Counted from the first letter of the stretch, positions 1 to 6,066 are shown. The stretch is DNA of 6,602 nt from Spirochaetia bacterium (GCA_007279775.1 QYPD01000045.1:1-6602); one strand, 5' to 3'. Notes: generated by a model not told the origin, from the sequence alone. Made by a program: numbers and translations.

Positions 1-173
1 GTAAGAATAAAGAAGTGGTTTATATCGCTAAAAACGTGCAGCCTTGCAAATCTGTAATTTGCCCATCAGTTTCTCCCGACAGGCCGGCATTATATGTTTT
101 AGAAATAAACGGCGGCAAAGCCGATGAAATTGGCTTAAAAATCGGCAATAAGGCGGAATTTGAGTTGCGGTAA
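1..173 (+). CDS. DUF192 family protein, C-terminal fragment (5' end outside window)
   Basis: An open frame runs from position 3 to the TAA at 171-173 and gives 56 residues of a C-terminus. The order of features matches the DUF192/COG1430 family: a hydrophobic strand followed by NVQPC, a CPS segment, ALYVLEINGGKADEIGLK, and a final 'IGNKAEFEL' strand. These are small beta-rich proteins, often exported and of unknown function; the conserved core usually ends with the G-x-A-x-x-x-G-L-x-x-G pattern visible here (GGKADEIGLKIG). Two cysteines (residues 15 and 20 of the fragment) lie in the conserved stretch. The start and any signal peptide are upstream of the window. The next gene begins 28 bp downstream, and that gene's promoter overlaps the last codons here, so the two are probably separate transcription units. 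The family call is from recognised motifs, not a search. Confidence 0.75.
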   Translation, partial: KNKEVVYIAKNVQPCKSVICPSVSPDRPALYVLEINGGKADEIGLKIGNKAEFELR

Positions 174-193
174 CAGGCTTTAAGTTATATAAT
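165..193 (+). promoter_or_regulatory. Sigma70-type promoter for the hemerythrin-led operon, predicted leaderless
   Basis: A -35 box TTGCGG (165-170) is followed by a 17-bp spacer and a perfect TATAAT -10 box (188-193). The ATG of the hemerythrin gene is at 202, 8 nt after the -10 box, where transcription would start. The message should therefore begin at or within a few nucleotides of the start codon. No Shine-Dalgarno sequence is present, as expected for a leaderless mRNA. A second TATAAT at 196-201 touches the ATG and is too close to serve this start. Confidence 0.6.
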
Positions 194-201
194 TTTATAA
201 T

Positions 202-621
202 ATGGAAAAATTCATTTGGAAAGAAGAATATAGTGTCGGCATAAAAGAAATAGACGAACAGCACAAACATTTTTTTGAAATTGCGAACGGGACTCTTGAT
301 TTGACGACGAAAGAAAATTTAACCAAAGAAGAGACCATTAAAGGCTTACAAGAACTTGGCGATTATGCCTTTTATCATTTGAGTACCGAAGAAGGTTATT
401 TTGATAAATTTAAATATCAAGACGCGCCGCTTCACATTAACGCGCATAATAAATACCGTGAAGCCGTTAACGAATATTTTGCAAGGATAGATGACGAAAA
501 TACCGATATAAAAAAATTAGCGGAAGAAATGGCTTCGTATTCCGGCAATTGGCTTTTGGCGCATATTGTCGTGGTGGACAAACGATACACGAAGTTTTTC
601 AACGAGCACGGCTTAAATTAA
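202..621 (+). CDS. Bacteriohemerythrin (single-domain oxygen-binding di-iron protein)
   Basis: This 139-residue protein is the usual length of a stand-alone bacterial hemerythrin. It opens with the family's WKEEYSVGIKEIDEQHK pattern. All seven canonical di-iron ligands can be placed: H21, H59 and E63 (HLSTE), H78 and H82 (HINAH), and H121 with D126 (HIVVVD). It has no signal peptide or membrane segment, so it should be a soluble cytoplasmic four-helix bundle. Family members bind O2 reversibly and serve in oxygen storage, delivery, sensing or scavenging; which applies here cannot be read from the sequence. It is the first gene after a strong predicted promoter, and the next gene starts 15 bp after its stop. 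No Shine-Dalgarno sequence precedes the ATG. The family call is secure; the physiological role is inference. Confidence 0.95.
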   Translation: MEKFIWKEEYSVGIKEIDEQHKHFFEIANGTLDLTTKENLTKEETIKGLQELGDYAFYHLSTEEGYFDKFKYQDAPLHINAHNKYREAVNEYFARIDDENTDIKKLAEEMASYSGNWLLAHIVVVDKRYTKFFNEHGLN

Positions 622-636
622 TCGGTTTAAATTACC

Positions 637-1155
637 ATGGTTCAAAAGAATAAATTGGCCAAAAAACCAAAAGTAGTCGCCGTTAGCGGAGGATTTGACC
701 CGATTCATGTTGGTCATATTAGGTTATTTAAGGAGGCAAAAAAATTAGGGGATAAATTAATTGTTATTTTAAATAATGATAATTGGTTTAGTATAAAAGG
801 ACGAACCCTTTTCATGCCGGGAGTAGAACGTAAGGAAATTATTGAAGCGCTTAAGCCCGTGGATAGGGTTATTTTGAGCCATCATAAGCCTTCAAAAAAA
901 GTTTTTGACAGGAATACGAGGGAATATAGTGTTTGTCGAGAATTGGAAAAATTAAAACCGGATATTTTTGCGAATGGCGGTGATCGGTTTAAAGACGATG
1001 TGCCGGAGGTTGAAACTTGCAAAAAAATCGGTTGTAAAATAGTCTTTGGCATCGGTAATGGCGGTAAGGTACAATCTAGCTCTTGGCTTTTGGCGAAATA
1101 TATTGATAAAATAAACAATAAAAAAATTAAAAAAGTCGGAAAAAATAAAAAATAA
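637..1155 (+). CDS. HxGH nucleotidyltransferase (adenylyl/cytidylyltransferase, RfaE2-like)
   Basis: The 172-residue product carries the cytidylyltransferase-like Rossmann signature near its N-terminus: SGGFDPIHVGH (residues 17-27), with nucleotide-binding HVGH at 24-27. LIVILNND, a central ERKEII, the ANGGDR motif (112-117) and SSSW (147-150), in place of the family's late Ser/Thr motif, follow in order. The arrangement most resembles the nucleotidyltransferase half of HldE/RfaE (sugar-1-phosphate plus ATP giving ADP-sugar), but glycerol-3-phosphate cytidylyltransferase-like activity is equally possible and the substrate is unknown. No kinase domain is attached. The C-terminus (159-172) is a lysine-rich tail, and the gene's 3' end is markedly A-rich. 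It lies 15 bp after the hemerythrin gene and 15 bp before the cupin gene, with no SD sequence, so it is probably in the same operon. Confidence 0.85.
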   Translation: MVQKNKLAKKPKVVAVSGGFDPIHVGHIRLFKEAKKLGDKLIVILNNDNWFSIKGRTLFMPGVERKEIIEALKPVDRVILSHHKPSKKVFDRNTREYSVCRELEKLKPDIFANGGDRFKDDVPEVETCKKIGCKIVFGIGNGGKVQSSSWLLAKYIDKINNKKIKKVGKNKK

Positions 1156-1170
1156 ATTTAATTTAAAATT

Positions 1171-1560
1171 ATGAAAGGATATATTACAAATATAGAAAAA
1201 GAAACATTGGAGAACGAACTTTATAGAAAAGTTCTTTTTACGGCTAATTACAGCCAGCTTGTTTTGATGAATTTGAAGCCGGGCGAAGAAATCGGTGAAG
1301 AGGTCCACGGCTTAGACCAATTTTTTAGGTTTGAAAGTGGGAACGGCAATGCGGTCTTGGAAGGAATTAAACATGAAGTGAGCGACGGTTCGGCGGTAGT
1401 CGTTCCGGCAGGCACAAAACACAATATAATAAACACTTCAGCTGATAAGCCGCTAAAACTTTATACTCTTTATTCTCCGCCGAACCATAAAGACGGCACA
1501 ATTCATAAAACAAAAGCGGAAGAAGTTGAGGAGCATTTTGACGGAAAAACGAGCCAATGA
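1171..1560 (+). CDS. Single-domain cupin protein
   Basis: A 129-residue conserved-barrel (cupin) protein. Motif 1 reads G-x5-E-x-H-x3-Q-x6-G, with E44, H46 and Q50 as candidate metal ligands. The usual first histidine is replaced by Glu and the usual Glu by Gln. Motif 2 fits the textbook pattern G-x5-P-x-G-x2-H-x3-N exactly (G73 to N88), with H84 as the last ligand. The tail, LYTLYSPPNHKDGTIHKTKA, is characteristic of a widespread group of small stand-alone cupins often loosely annotated as mannose-6-phosphate-isomerase-like. Substrate and reaction are unknown. There is no signal peptide. The stop TGA overlaps the adaptor gene's start in an ATGA arrangement, a strong sign of co-transcription and translational coupling with the export genes. 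This is the only TGA stop in the window. Confidence 0.9.
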   Translation: MKGYITNIEKETLENELYRKVLFTANYSQLVLMNLKPGEEIGEEVHGLDQFFRFESGNGNAVLEGIKHEVSDGSAVVVPAGTKHNIINTSADKPLKLYTLYSPPNHKDGTIHKTKAEEVEEHFDGKTSQ

Positions 1561-3116
1561 AAAGTTTTATCAAGAAACGGAAAATTTTAATTACAGTTGT
1601 AGCGGTCGCGGTTTTGGCGGTAAGCGGCTATTTTTATTTTAATCGCCAGATCGGCTCGGGTATTGAAACGGTTGAGGTAAGGCGTGGAAACGTGTTTCAG
1701 GAAGTGAGTGTTACCGGAAGCGTCAAACCTTCGGAAAACGTCGATTTGGCTTTTGAAAGTGGCGGAAGGGTCTCGAAAATTTACGTTGAAGTCGGAGGTA
1801 TGGCTGTTTCGGGCCAAGCGCTCATCCAACTTGATGATTCCGAAGTTTACGCCAATCTTGCCGGCGCGAAGGCGAATTTAAAAACTAAAGAGGCTGAACT
1901 TGATGAATTGATTCGCGGTACTCGCGAAGAAGAAATAACAATCAGTCAGACGAAAGTTAATAATGCCCAAACGGTTTTGGACGAGTCGAAAAAAGCTCTT
2001 GTTGAAAAAATAAAAAATTCCTATACCACTTGCGATGACGCCATCCGCAATAAAGCGGACAGTTTTTTCAGGACGCCGGCCATTCCCGCGCCCCAACTTA
2101 ACTTTTCTGTTTCTGACAGCCAATTAAAAATAGATATTGAAAATCAAAGAATGGCGATAGAAGAAACATTGATTTTTTGGAGTTCGTCTTTGGCGGAAAT
2201 AACAGTTGATTCTAATTTAACATTGTATGTCGCCGAAGCGAAAAATAATCTTAGCCAAGCAGGTTCATTTTTGGATAAGGCGAATTCGGCTTTAAACGGT
2301 CTTAGTGCCGGCGCCAGCGTTTCGCAAACTACGATAGACGGCTGGAAAGCCGGAATTTCAACCGCAAGAACGAATATCAGCGTGGCGATAGACAGCGTTT
2401 CGACCGCTGAGACGAATTCCAAAAACGCCCAATCGGCGTTGTCTTTGGCGCAACAAGAATTGAATTTGGAAATAGCCGGTTCCACAGTTGAAGAAATAAA
2501 CGCGCAGGAAGCCCAAGTTGAAAAAGCTCGCGCCGATGTTTTAAATTATCAAGTTCAAGTGGATAAAACTATTCTTCGCTCTCCGATAAGCGGAATCGTG
2601 ACCAAGCAAGACACTAAAATAGGGGAAATCGTTTCAGCAAATACTATTATAGTTTCCATTATAAGCGGAAATCAATTTGAGATAGAATCAAAAATTCCTG
2701 AGGCGGACATCGCCAAAATTAAAATCGGAGATTTGGCTAAAGTCACGCTTGACGCTTATGGCGAAGACGTTATTTTTGACGCGAAGGTGGTAAAAATAGA
2801 CCCGGCGGAAACGATTATTGAAGGAGTAGCAACATATAAAACAACTCTTCAATTTGAAAAAAACGACGACAGGATAAAATCCGGAATGACGGCGAATATA
2901 GATATTTCAACGAACAAGCGTGAAAACGTTTTAGTTGTTCCACAGAGGGCTGTTATTTCTGAAGGAACGGAAAAGTTTGTTATGGTAGACAATGGAACTC
3001 CTAACTCCGAAAAACGGAAAATAGAAACAGGCCTCCGTGGCATTGACGGAAATATTGAAATTATTTCCGGCCTTAACGAGGGTGAAAAAATTTCCGCCCT
3101 TGGAATAGTTCAATAA
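1557..3116 (+). CDS. HlyD/MacA-like membrane-fusion adaptor of an ABC exporter
   Basis: The 519-residue product has a short basic N-terminus (KSFIKKRK) and one membrane anchor at about residues 9-28; the remainder should lie outside the cytoplasm. The first half of a biotinyl/lipoyl-like domain is at about 45-96 (VSVTGSVKPSENVDLAF, GMAVSGQALIQLDDSE). A long, mostly alpha-helical section spans about 97-335. The second lipoyl half is at about 337-370 (ILRSPISGIVTKQDTKIGEIVS), then a beta-barrel (about 373-455) and a membrane-proximal domain (456-519, with VVPQRAVI and GLNEGEKI). MacA-type adaptors are usually under 400 residues; the excess is in the helical section, including a Cys-, Phe- and Pro-containing piece around 155-210. 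Its gene overlaps the cupin gene by 4 bp and lies 8 bp before the ATPase gene. It presumably couples the exporter to substrate at the outer face of the membrane. No outer-membrane channel gene is present. Confidence 0.92.
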   Translation: MKSFIKKRKILITVVAVAVLAVSGYFYFNRQIGSGIETVEVRRGNVFQEVSVTGSVKPSENVDLAFESGGRVSKIYVEVGGMAVSGQALIQLDDSEVYANLAGAKANLKTKEAELDELIRGTREEEITISQTKVNNAQTVLDESKKALVEKIKNSYTTCDDAIRNKADSFFRTPAIPAPQLNFSVSDSQLKIDIENQRMAIEETLIFWSSSLAEITVDSNLTLYVAEAKNNLSQAGSFLDKANSALNGLSAGASVSQTTIDGWKAGISTARTNISVAIDSVSTAETNSKNAQSALSLAQQELNLEIAGSTVEEINAQEAQVEKARADVLNYQVQVDKTILRSPISGIVTKQDTKIGEIVSANTIIVSIISGNQFEIESKIPEADIAKIKIGDLAKVTLDAYGEDVIFDAKVVKIDPAETIIEGVATYKTTLQFEKNDDRIKSGMTANIDISTNKRENVLVVPQRAVISEGTEKFVMVDNGTPNSEKRKIETGLRGIDGNIEIISGLNEGEKISALGIVQ

Positions 3117-3124
3117 ATTACTGT

Positions 3125-3847
3125 ATGCCTTTGATAGAGTTAAAAAATATAGCGAAATCGTATTCTGATGATGATGTTGAAACACCCGCGCTTCACGGTA
3201 TTTCTTTTGGCATAGAGCAAGGAGAATTCGTGGCAATTATGGGTCCTTCAGGTTCGGGCAAGTCAACTCTTCTTCACATTATTGGTTTTTTAGACAGGCA
3301 GACAAAGGGAGAATATTTTTTCGACGAAAAAAAAATGGACGATTATTCAAAAGAGGAATTAGCTCATGTCCGGAACAAGGAAATGGGTTTTATTTTTCAA
3401 TCGTTTAATCTTCTTCCCCGGACAACGGTGCTTGAAAACGTAAAATTACCCCTTTATTATTCAAAAATTAAAGAATCTTCTTGGGATAGAATCGCGCTTG
3501 AAGCGATTGATACGGTTGGCTTATCGCACCGCGCCCACCATCTTTCTTCGCAGCTTTCCGGCGGTGAAAAACAAAGAACGGCGATAGCCCGCGCTTTGGT
3601 AAATTCTCCACAGGTTATTTTTGCCGACGAGCCGACGGGAAATTTAGATTCAAAATCCGGCGGACAAATTATGGAATTTTTGGAAAAACTGAATTCAGCG
3701 GGCCATACAATAATTTTAATAACTCACGAAACTTACACCGCCGAATACAGCCAAAGGATTATACGCCTTAAAGACGGAGAAATTGAGAGTGATGAAATGG
3801 TTGAACGCGACCACAGAAGAACGGGTAAAGACCATTTTATGAAATAA
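3125..3847 (+). CDS. MacB/LolD-type ABC transporter ATP-binding protein
   Basis: The 240-residue protein has a complete nucleotide-binding domain. Walker A is GPSGSGKST (residues 40-48), the Q-loop glutamine is Q92 (FIFQSFNLLP), the ABC signature is LSGGEKQ (144-150), Walker B is VIFADEP with catalytic E169, the D-loop is GNLD, and the switch histidine is H201 (ILITHE). The sequences around the Q-loop and D-loop are typical of the MacB/LolD/FtsE branch, whose ATPases drive mechanotransmission rather than classical substrate transport. The C-terminal 20 residues or so form a charged extension. The gene follows the adaptor by 8 bp and precedes the permease by 4 bp, so the three products almost certainly form one complex at the cytoplasmic membrane. 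No SD sequence lies before the ATG at 3125. Confidence 0.96.
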   Translation: MPLIELKNIAKSYSDDDVETPALHGISFGIEQGEFVAIMGPSGSGKSTLLHIIGFLDRQTKGEYFFDEKKMDDYSKEELAHVRNKEMGFIFQSFNLLPRTTVLENVKLPLYYSKIKESSWDRIALEAIDTVGLSHRAHHLSSQLSGGEKQRTAIARALVNSPQVIFADEPTGNLDSKSGGQIMEFLEKLNSAGHTIILITHETYTAEYSQRIIRLKDGEIESDEMVERDHRRTGKDHFMK

Positions 3848-3851
3848 TTTT

Positions 3852-5090
3852 ATGACATTACGATATACTTTTAAAACGGCTATTATCGGCCTTAGAACTC
3901 ATAAGTCGCGTTCGGCGTTGACGATTTTGGGAATAGTCATTGGCATTACGGCAATAATGCTGGTTTTGTCTTTGGGCGAAGGCGCGCAAAATTTAATTCT
4001 AAGCCAAATTCAAAGTATTGGTCCGAAGGTGATAACGGCTGTACCTGGTAAGCAACCGAAAGGCCCAACGGATATTTTTTCCATGTTTGCCGATTCATTG
4101 AAGCAAAAAGATTTAGACGCTCTTAGCCAGAAATCCAATGTTCCGCATGCCGAAAAAATAATGCCTATCGTTTTTGGAAGTGAAAGCTTGGCTTACGGAA
4201 ATGACACTTATCGCGCGACTATTTTCGGCGCCACGGAAATTTTCGCCGGATTATACGATATATATCCCGATAAAGGCAGAAATTTCAACGAAGACGACGT
4301 TAAGAGTTATTCCAACTCGGTGATTATCGGTTCAAAAATAGAAAGCGAACTTTTTGGCGGAGAAGAGGCGCTGGGTAAAAAGGTTAAAATAAAAGGAATA
4401 AACTTTAGGGTTGTCGGAATTTTACCGCAAAAAGGGCAATTTTCATTTTTGAATTTTGATGAAGTGGCGATTGTCCCTTACACCACCGCCCAGCAATATA
4501 TTTTCGGAAGAAAATATTTTGACCGGTTTGTCGTTGAGGCCGATACGGAAGCGAACGTGCCGGCAACGGTTGAAGACGTAAAAATAACATTAAGAAATTC
4601 TCATAATATAACAGACCCCGGGAAAGATGACTTTTTTATTGAAACGCAGGCCCAAGCCATGGAGACGGTTGGCACAATAACTAATGTATTAACGATGTTT
4701 TTGGCGGCAGTCGCCGCGATTTCGCTTTTGGTCGGCGGAGTGGGCATTATGAACATAATGCTTGTTTCGGTTACCGAAAGGACTCGCGAGATTGGTTTAA
4801 GAAAAGCAATTGGCGCTACAGAAAAAAATGTTTTATTCCAATTCCTTTTGGAATCGGTTATTTTAACCGCGCTTGGGGGATTGATAGGTATAATTTTGGG
4901 AACGTCGCTTTCGGCGGCGATAGCGCTTGTTTTAAGCAAGGTTCTTGTGTTGGATTGGGGATTCGTTTTTCCATTGAGCGGAGCGCTGATGGGTTTGGGG
5001 GTTGCCGCTTTAACGGGTTTGGTTTTCGGACTTTATCCGGCGCGGCAGGCGTCTAAAAAGAGTCCGATAGAAGCGTTAAGATATGAATAA
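3852..5090 (+). CDS. MacB-type ABC transporter permease (FtsX-like)
   Basis: The 412-residue protein follows the MacB permease plan. TM1 is at about residues 22-42, after a short cytoplasmic segment with LRTHKSRSALTILGIVIG. An extracytoplasmic MacB-type core domain covers about 43-270. Three membrane segments follow at about 278-305, 327-362 and 373-395. Two family hallmarks are plain: VTERTREIGLRKAIGAT (307-323), the cytoplasmic coupling region between TM2 and TM3, and the C-terminal GLYPARQASKKSPIEALRYE (393-412). Unlike E. coli MacB the ATPase is a separate polypeptide, as in Gram-positive MacAB-like systems. The gene starts 4 bp after the ATPase stop, and its last 8 bp overlap the DUF362 gene. 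Such systems export peptides, lipids, antibiotics or siderophores; the cargo here cannot be deduced. Confidence 0.95.
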   Translation: MTLRYTFKTAIIGLRTHKSRSALTILGIVIGITAIMLVLSLGEGAQNLILSQIQSIGPKVITAVPGKQPKGPTDIFSMFADSLKQKDLDALSQKSNVPHAEKIMPIVFGSESLAYGNDTYRATIFGATEIFAGLYDIYPDKGRNFNEDDVKSYSNSVIIGSKIESELFGGEEALGKKVKIKGINFRVVGILPQKGQFSFLNFDEVAIVPYTTAQQYIFGRKYFDRFVVEADTEANVPATVEDVKITLRNSHNITDPGKDDFFIETQAQAMETVGTITNVLTMFLAAVAAISLLVGGVGIMNIMLVSVTERTREIGLRKAIGATEKNVLFQFLLESVILTALGGLIGIILGTSLSAAIALVLSKVLVLDWGFVFPLSGALMGLGVAALTGLVFGLYPARQASKKSPIEALRYE

Positions 5091-5865
5091 AGTTGGAAAA
5101 ATAAATTTAAAAAACGGCATTAATCTTAAAGACGCGGTTTTGAAGGTCGTTGACGAAATCGGCGGTTTTAAAAAATTCATCAAAACTGGCGACGTGGTTT
5201 TTTTAAAACCGAATTACAATACCGCCGACCCGTCTCCCGCTTCAACAAGCGTTGATTTTTTGAAAGTCGCCGTTGAGCTATCTTACGACTTCGGCGCCAA
5301 GCTTGTCATGATAGGAGAATCTTCAACAATGACTTTAAATACCAAAAAGATTCTTGGCAAGGCCGGTGTTTTTGAATTACTGGAAATGAAAACTCCTCCG
5401 CGTATCTATACTTTTGAAGAAGGAGCTTGGGTAAAAAAAGAAATTCCCGGAGCGAAATATTTAAAAAAAGTCAGTATTCCGGAAATTTTAGAAAGAGCGG
5501 ACAAATTAATTCTTCTGCCGTGCCTTAAAACCCACAAATACGCCCAATTCACCGGCGCCTTGAAACTTTCGGTCGGATTTGCTAAGCCGAACCAGCGCGT
5601 TTTCTTGCATTTAAACTTGCAGGAAAAAATTGCCGAACTTAACAAAATAATCCATCCGGATTTGATTATTATGGATGCGAGGAAATGTTTTATTTCAGGC
5701 GGGCCTTCAAAGGGCGTTATTCGCGAGCCGAATTTGATTTTGGCTTCGGAAGACAGAGTGGCGATAGACATTGAGGGAATAAAAATAATTCAAAACTTTG
5801 AAGGAAATTCTTTGGCGGGAATAAATCCCGAAGATTTGCCGCAGATAGCAAATAGTAAACATTAA
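5083..5865 (+). CDS. DUF362 domain-containing protein, apparently short at the C-terminus
   Basis: The 260-residue product matches the DUF362 core: GDVVFLKPNYN (37-46), the PSPASTS segment, FGAKLVMIGESS (70-81), RADKLILLPCLKTHKYAQFTGALKLSVG (138-165), PDLIIMDARKCFISGGPSKG (192-211) and LILASEDRVAIDIEGIKII (218-236). The biochemical function of the family is not established; some members carry a fused ferredoxin domain, but no Cys-rich cluster is present here. Many relatives continue for about 20-30 residues after the DLPQI segment that ends this protein, so the C-terminus looks short. The start ATG at 5083 overlaps the permease gene by 8 bp and has no signal peptide, so a cytoplasmic protein co-translated with the exporter is likely. 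It is the last gene of the operon; an intrinsic terminator begins 20 bp after its stop. Confidence 0.88.
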   Translation: MNKVGKINLKNGINLKDAVLKVVDEIGGFKKFIKTGDVVFLKPNYNTADPSPASTSVDFLKVAVELSYDFGAKLVMIGESSTMTLNTKKILGKAGVFELLEMKTPPRIYTFEEGAWVKKEIPGAKYLKKVSIPEILERADKLILLPCLKTHKYAQFTGALKLSVGFAKPNQRVFLHLNLQEKIAELNKIIHPDLIIMDARKCFISGGPSKGVIREPNLILASEDRVAIDIEGIKIIQNFEGNSLAGINPEDLPQIANSKH

Positions 5866-5884
5866 GCAGTAAGTTGTGGCAAGT

Positions 5885-5912
5885 CGGCTATTGAGATAAT
5901 GGCCGTTTTTTT
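5885..5912 (+). terminator. Intrinsic (Rho-independent) terminator of the export operon
   Basis: An 8-bp stem is formed by CGGCTATT (5885-5892) and AATGGCCG (5898-5905), with one G-U wobble and a 5-nt loop GAGAT, followed at once by seven T residues (5906-5912). It sits 20 bp after the DUF362 stop and has the standard form of a bacterial intrinsic terminator. Its 3' half also contains the -35 region of the promoter that drives ileS. Confidence 0.88.
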
Positions 5913-5919
5913 GTATATT
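5891..5919 (+). promoter_or_regulatory. Sigma70-type promoter for ileS, embedded in the terminator
   Basis: TTGAGA (5891-5896, five of six consensus bases) is followed by a 17-bp spacer and TATATT (5914-5919). Expected transcription start is near 5926-5927, which coincides with an ATG (5927-5929) in the left copy of the GGGATG repeat. The box spacing and the distance from -10 to ATG closely mirror the promoter at 165-193. The RNA from here would begin at the left edge of the structured element and carry all of it as the ileS leader. Confidence 0.55.
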
Positions 5920-5923
5920 TAAA

Positions 5924-5929
5924 GGGATG
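5924..5929 (+). repeat. Left copy of 6-bp direct repeat GGGATG (possible target-site duplication)
   Basis: GGGATG at 5924-5929 is repeated exactly at 6067-6072, immediately outside the two inverted-repeat ends of the element between them. This is the layout expected of a target-site duplication of 5 or 6 bp. A 6-bp match alone is weak evidence; its exact placement at the inverted-repeat edges is what makes it notable. Confidence 0.4.
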
Positions 5930-5971
5930 CCCAGTAACTCAACTCCGAAGGGATTAACTCTGAGTTGTTGA
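5927..5971 (+). other. 14-codon leader ORF at the predicted ileS transcript start
   Basis: The ATG at 5927 lies where the upstream promoter should start transcription and opens a 14-codon frame (MPSNSTPKGLTLSC) ending at TGA 5969-5971. It contains no isoleucine codons, so it is not an isoleucine attenuation peptide. If the RNA starts at 5926-5927, this ATG would be read first as a leaderless start. It may be a relic: without the element, the same ATG would lead straight into the ileS frame. Confidence 0.25.
5936..5948 (+). repeat. Left arm of 13-bp perfect inverted repeat
   Basis: AACTCAACTCCGA, an exact reverse complement of 6049-6061. It begins with two tandem AACTC units; further AACTC or GAGTT units occur at 5956-5960, 5962-5966, 6052-6056 and 6057-6061, so the element is built around this 5-mer in both orientations. 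Confidence 0.9.
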
Positions 5972-6048
5972 GATTGGTTGCTGGGACAAAAATTAAGATT
6001 ATATTATTAATTCCTTAGCTTAGATATAAGTTAATCCAATAACTTACA

Positions 6049-6061
6049 TCGGAGTTGAGTT
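6049..6061 (+). repeat. Right arm of 13-bp perfect inverted repeat
   Basis: TCGGAGTTGAGTT, an exact reverse complement of 5936-5948. It ends 8 nt before the ileS ATG and contains GGAG (6051-6054), the only good SD-like tetramer near an ileS start. GGAG is 15 nt from the ATG but 9 nt from an in-frame TTG at 6064. Confidence 0.9.
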
Positions 6062-6066
6062 CATTG

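Larger units (their letters stand above)
5930..6066. mobile_element. Candidate MITE-like element with terminal inverted repeats at the ileS start
   Basis: The 137-bp segment has no coding potential beyond a mini-ORF. Its ends are inverted: AACTCAACTCCGA (5936-5948) is the exact reverse complement of TCGGAGTTGAGTT (6049-6061), and the outer five or six bases at each end also pair in part (CCCA 5930-5933 with TGGG 6065-6068). A second, nested pair is GGATTAACT (5951-5959) with AGTTAATCC (6029-6037). GGGATG flanks the element on both sides; the exact right edge (6066 or 6067) is ambiguous by one base. Small size, non-coding interior, terminal inverted repeats and flanking direct repeats fit a miniature inverted-repeat transposable element. 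The main alternative is a long-standing structured leader RNA of ileS. No transposase is in the window and copy number cannot be seen. Confidence 0.45.

Noticed and set aside
613..634. Repeated TTAAATTA between the hemerythrin and nucleotidyltransferase genes as an operator
   Set aside because: Short, AT-only and without symmetry; no promoter of good quality accompanies it.
952..1308. Minus-strand 118-codon ORF spanning the nucleotidyltransferase/cupin junction
   Set aside because: Phe- and Ile-rich translation is what the complement of A-rich Lys codons gives; both + strand genes are well supported.
1557..1560. TGA at the cupin end as recoded glycine (code 25)
   Set aside because: The cupin is complete at that point, the TGA overlaps the next ATG, and no internal in-frame TGA occurs in any gene of the window.
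3835..3855. Repeated TTTTATGA at the ATPase/permease junction as a regulatory repeat
   Set aside because: Two 8-mers of low complexity in AT-rich DNA, one inside the coding end of the ATPase gene; chance is sufficient.
4601..4939. Minus-strand 112-codon ORF inside the permease gene
   Set aside because: The + strand has unmistakable MacB permease motifs across the whole stretch; the reverse frame shows no family features.
5927..5971. Isoleucine attenuator leader peptide
   Set aside because: The 14-codon frame contains no isoleucine codons and no terminator follows before ileS.
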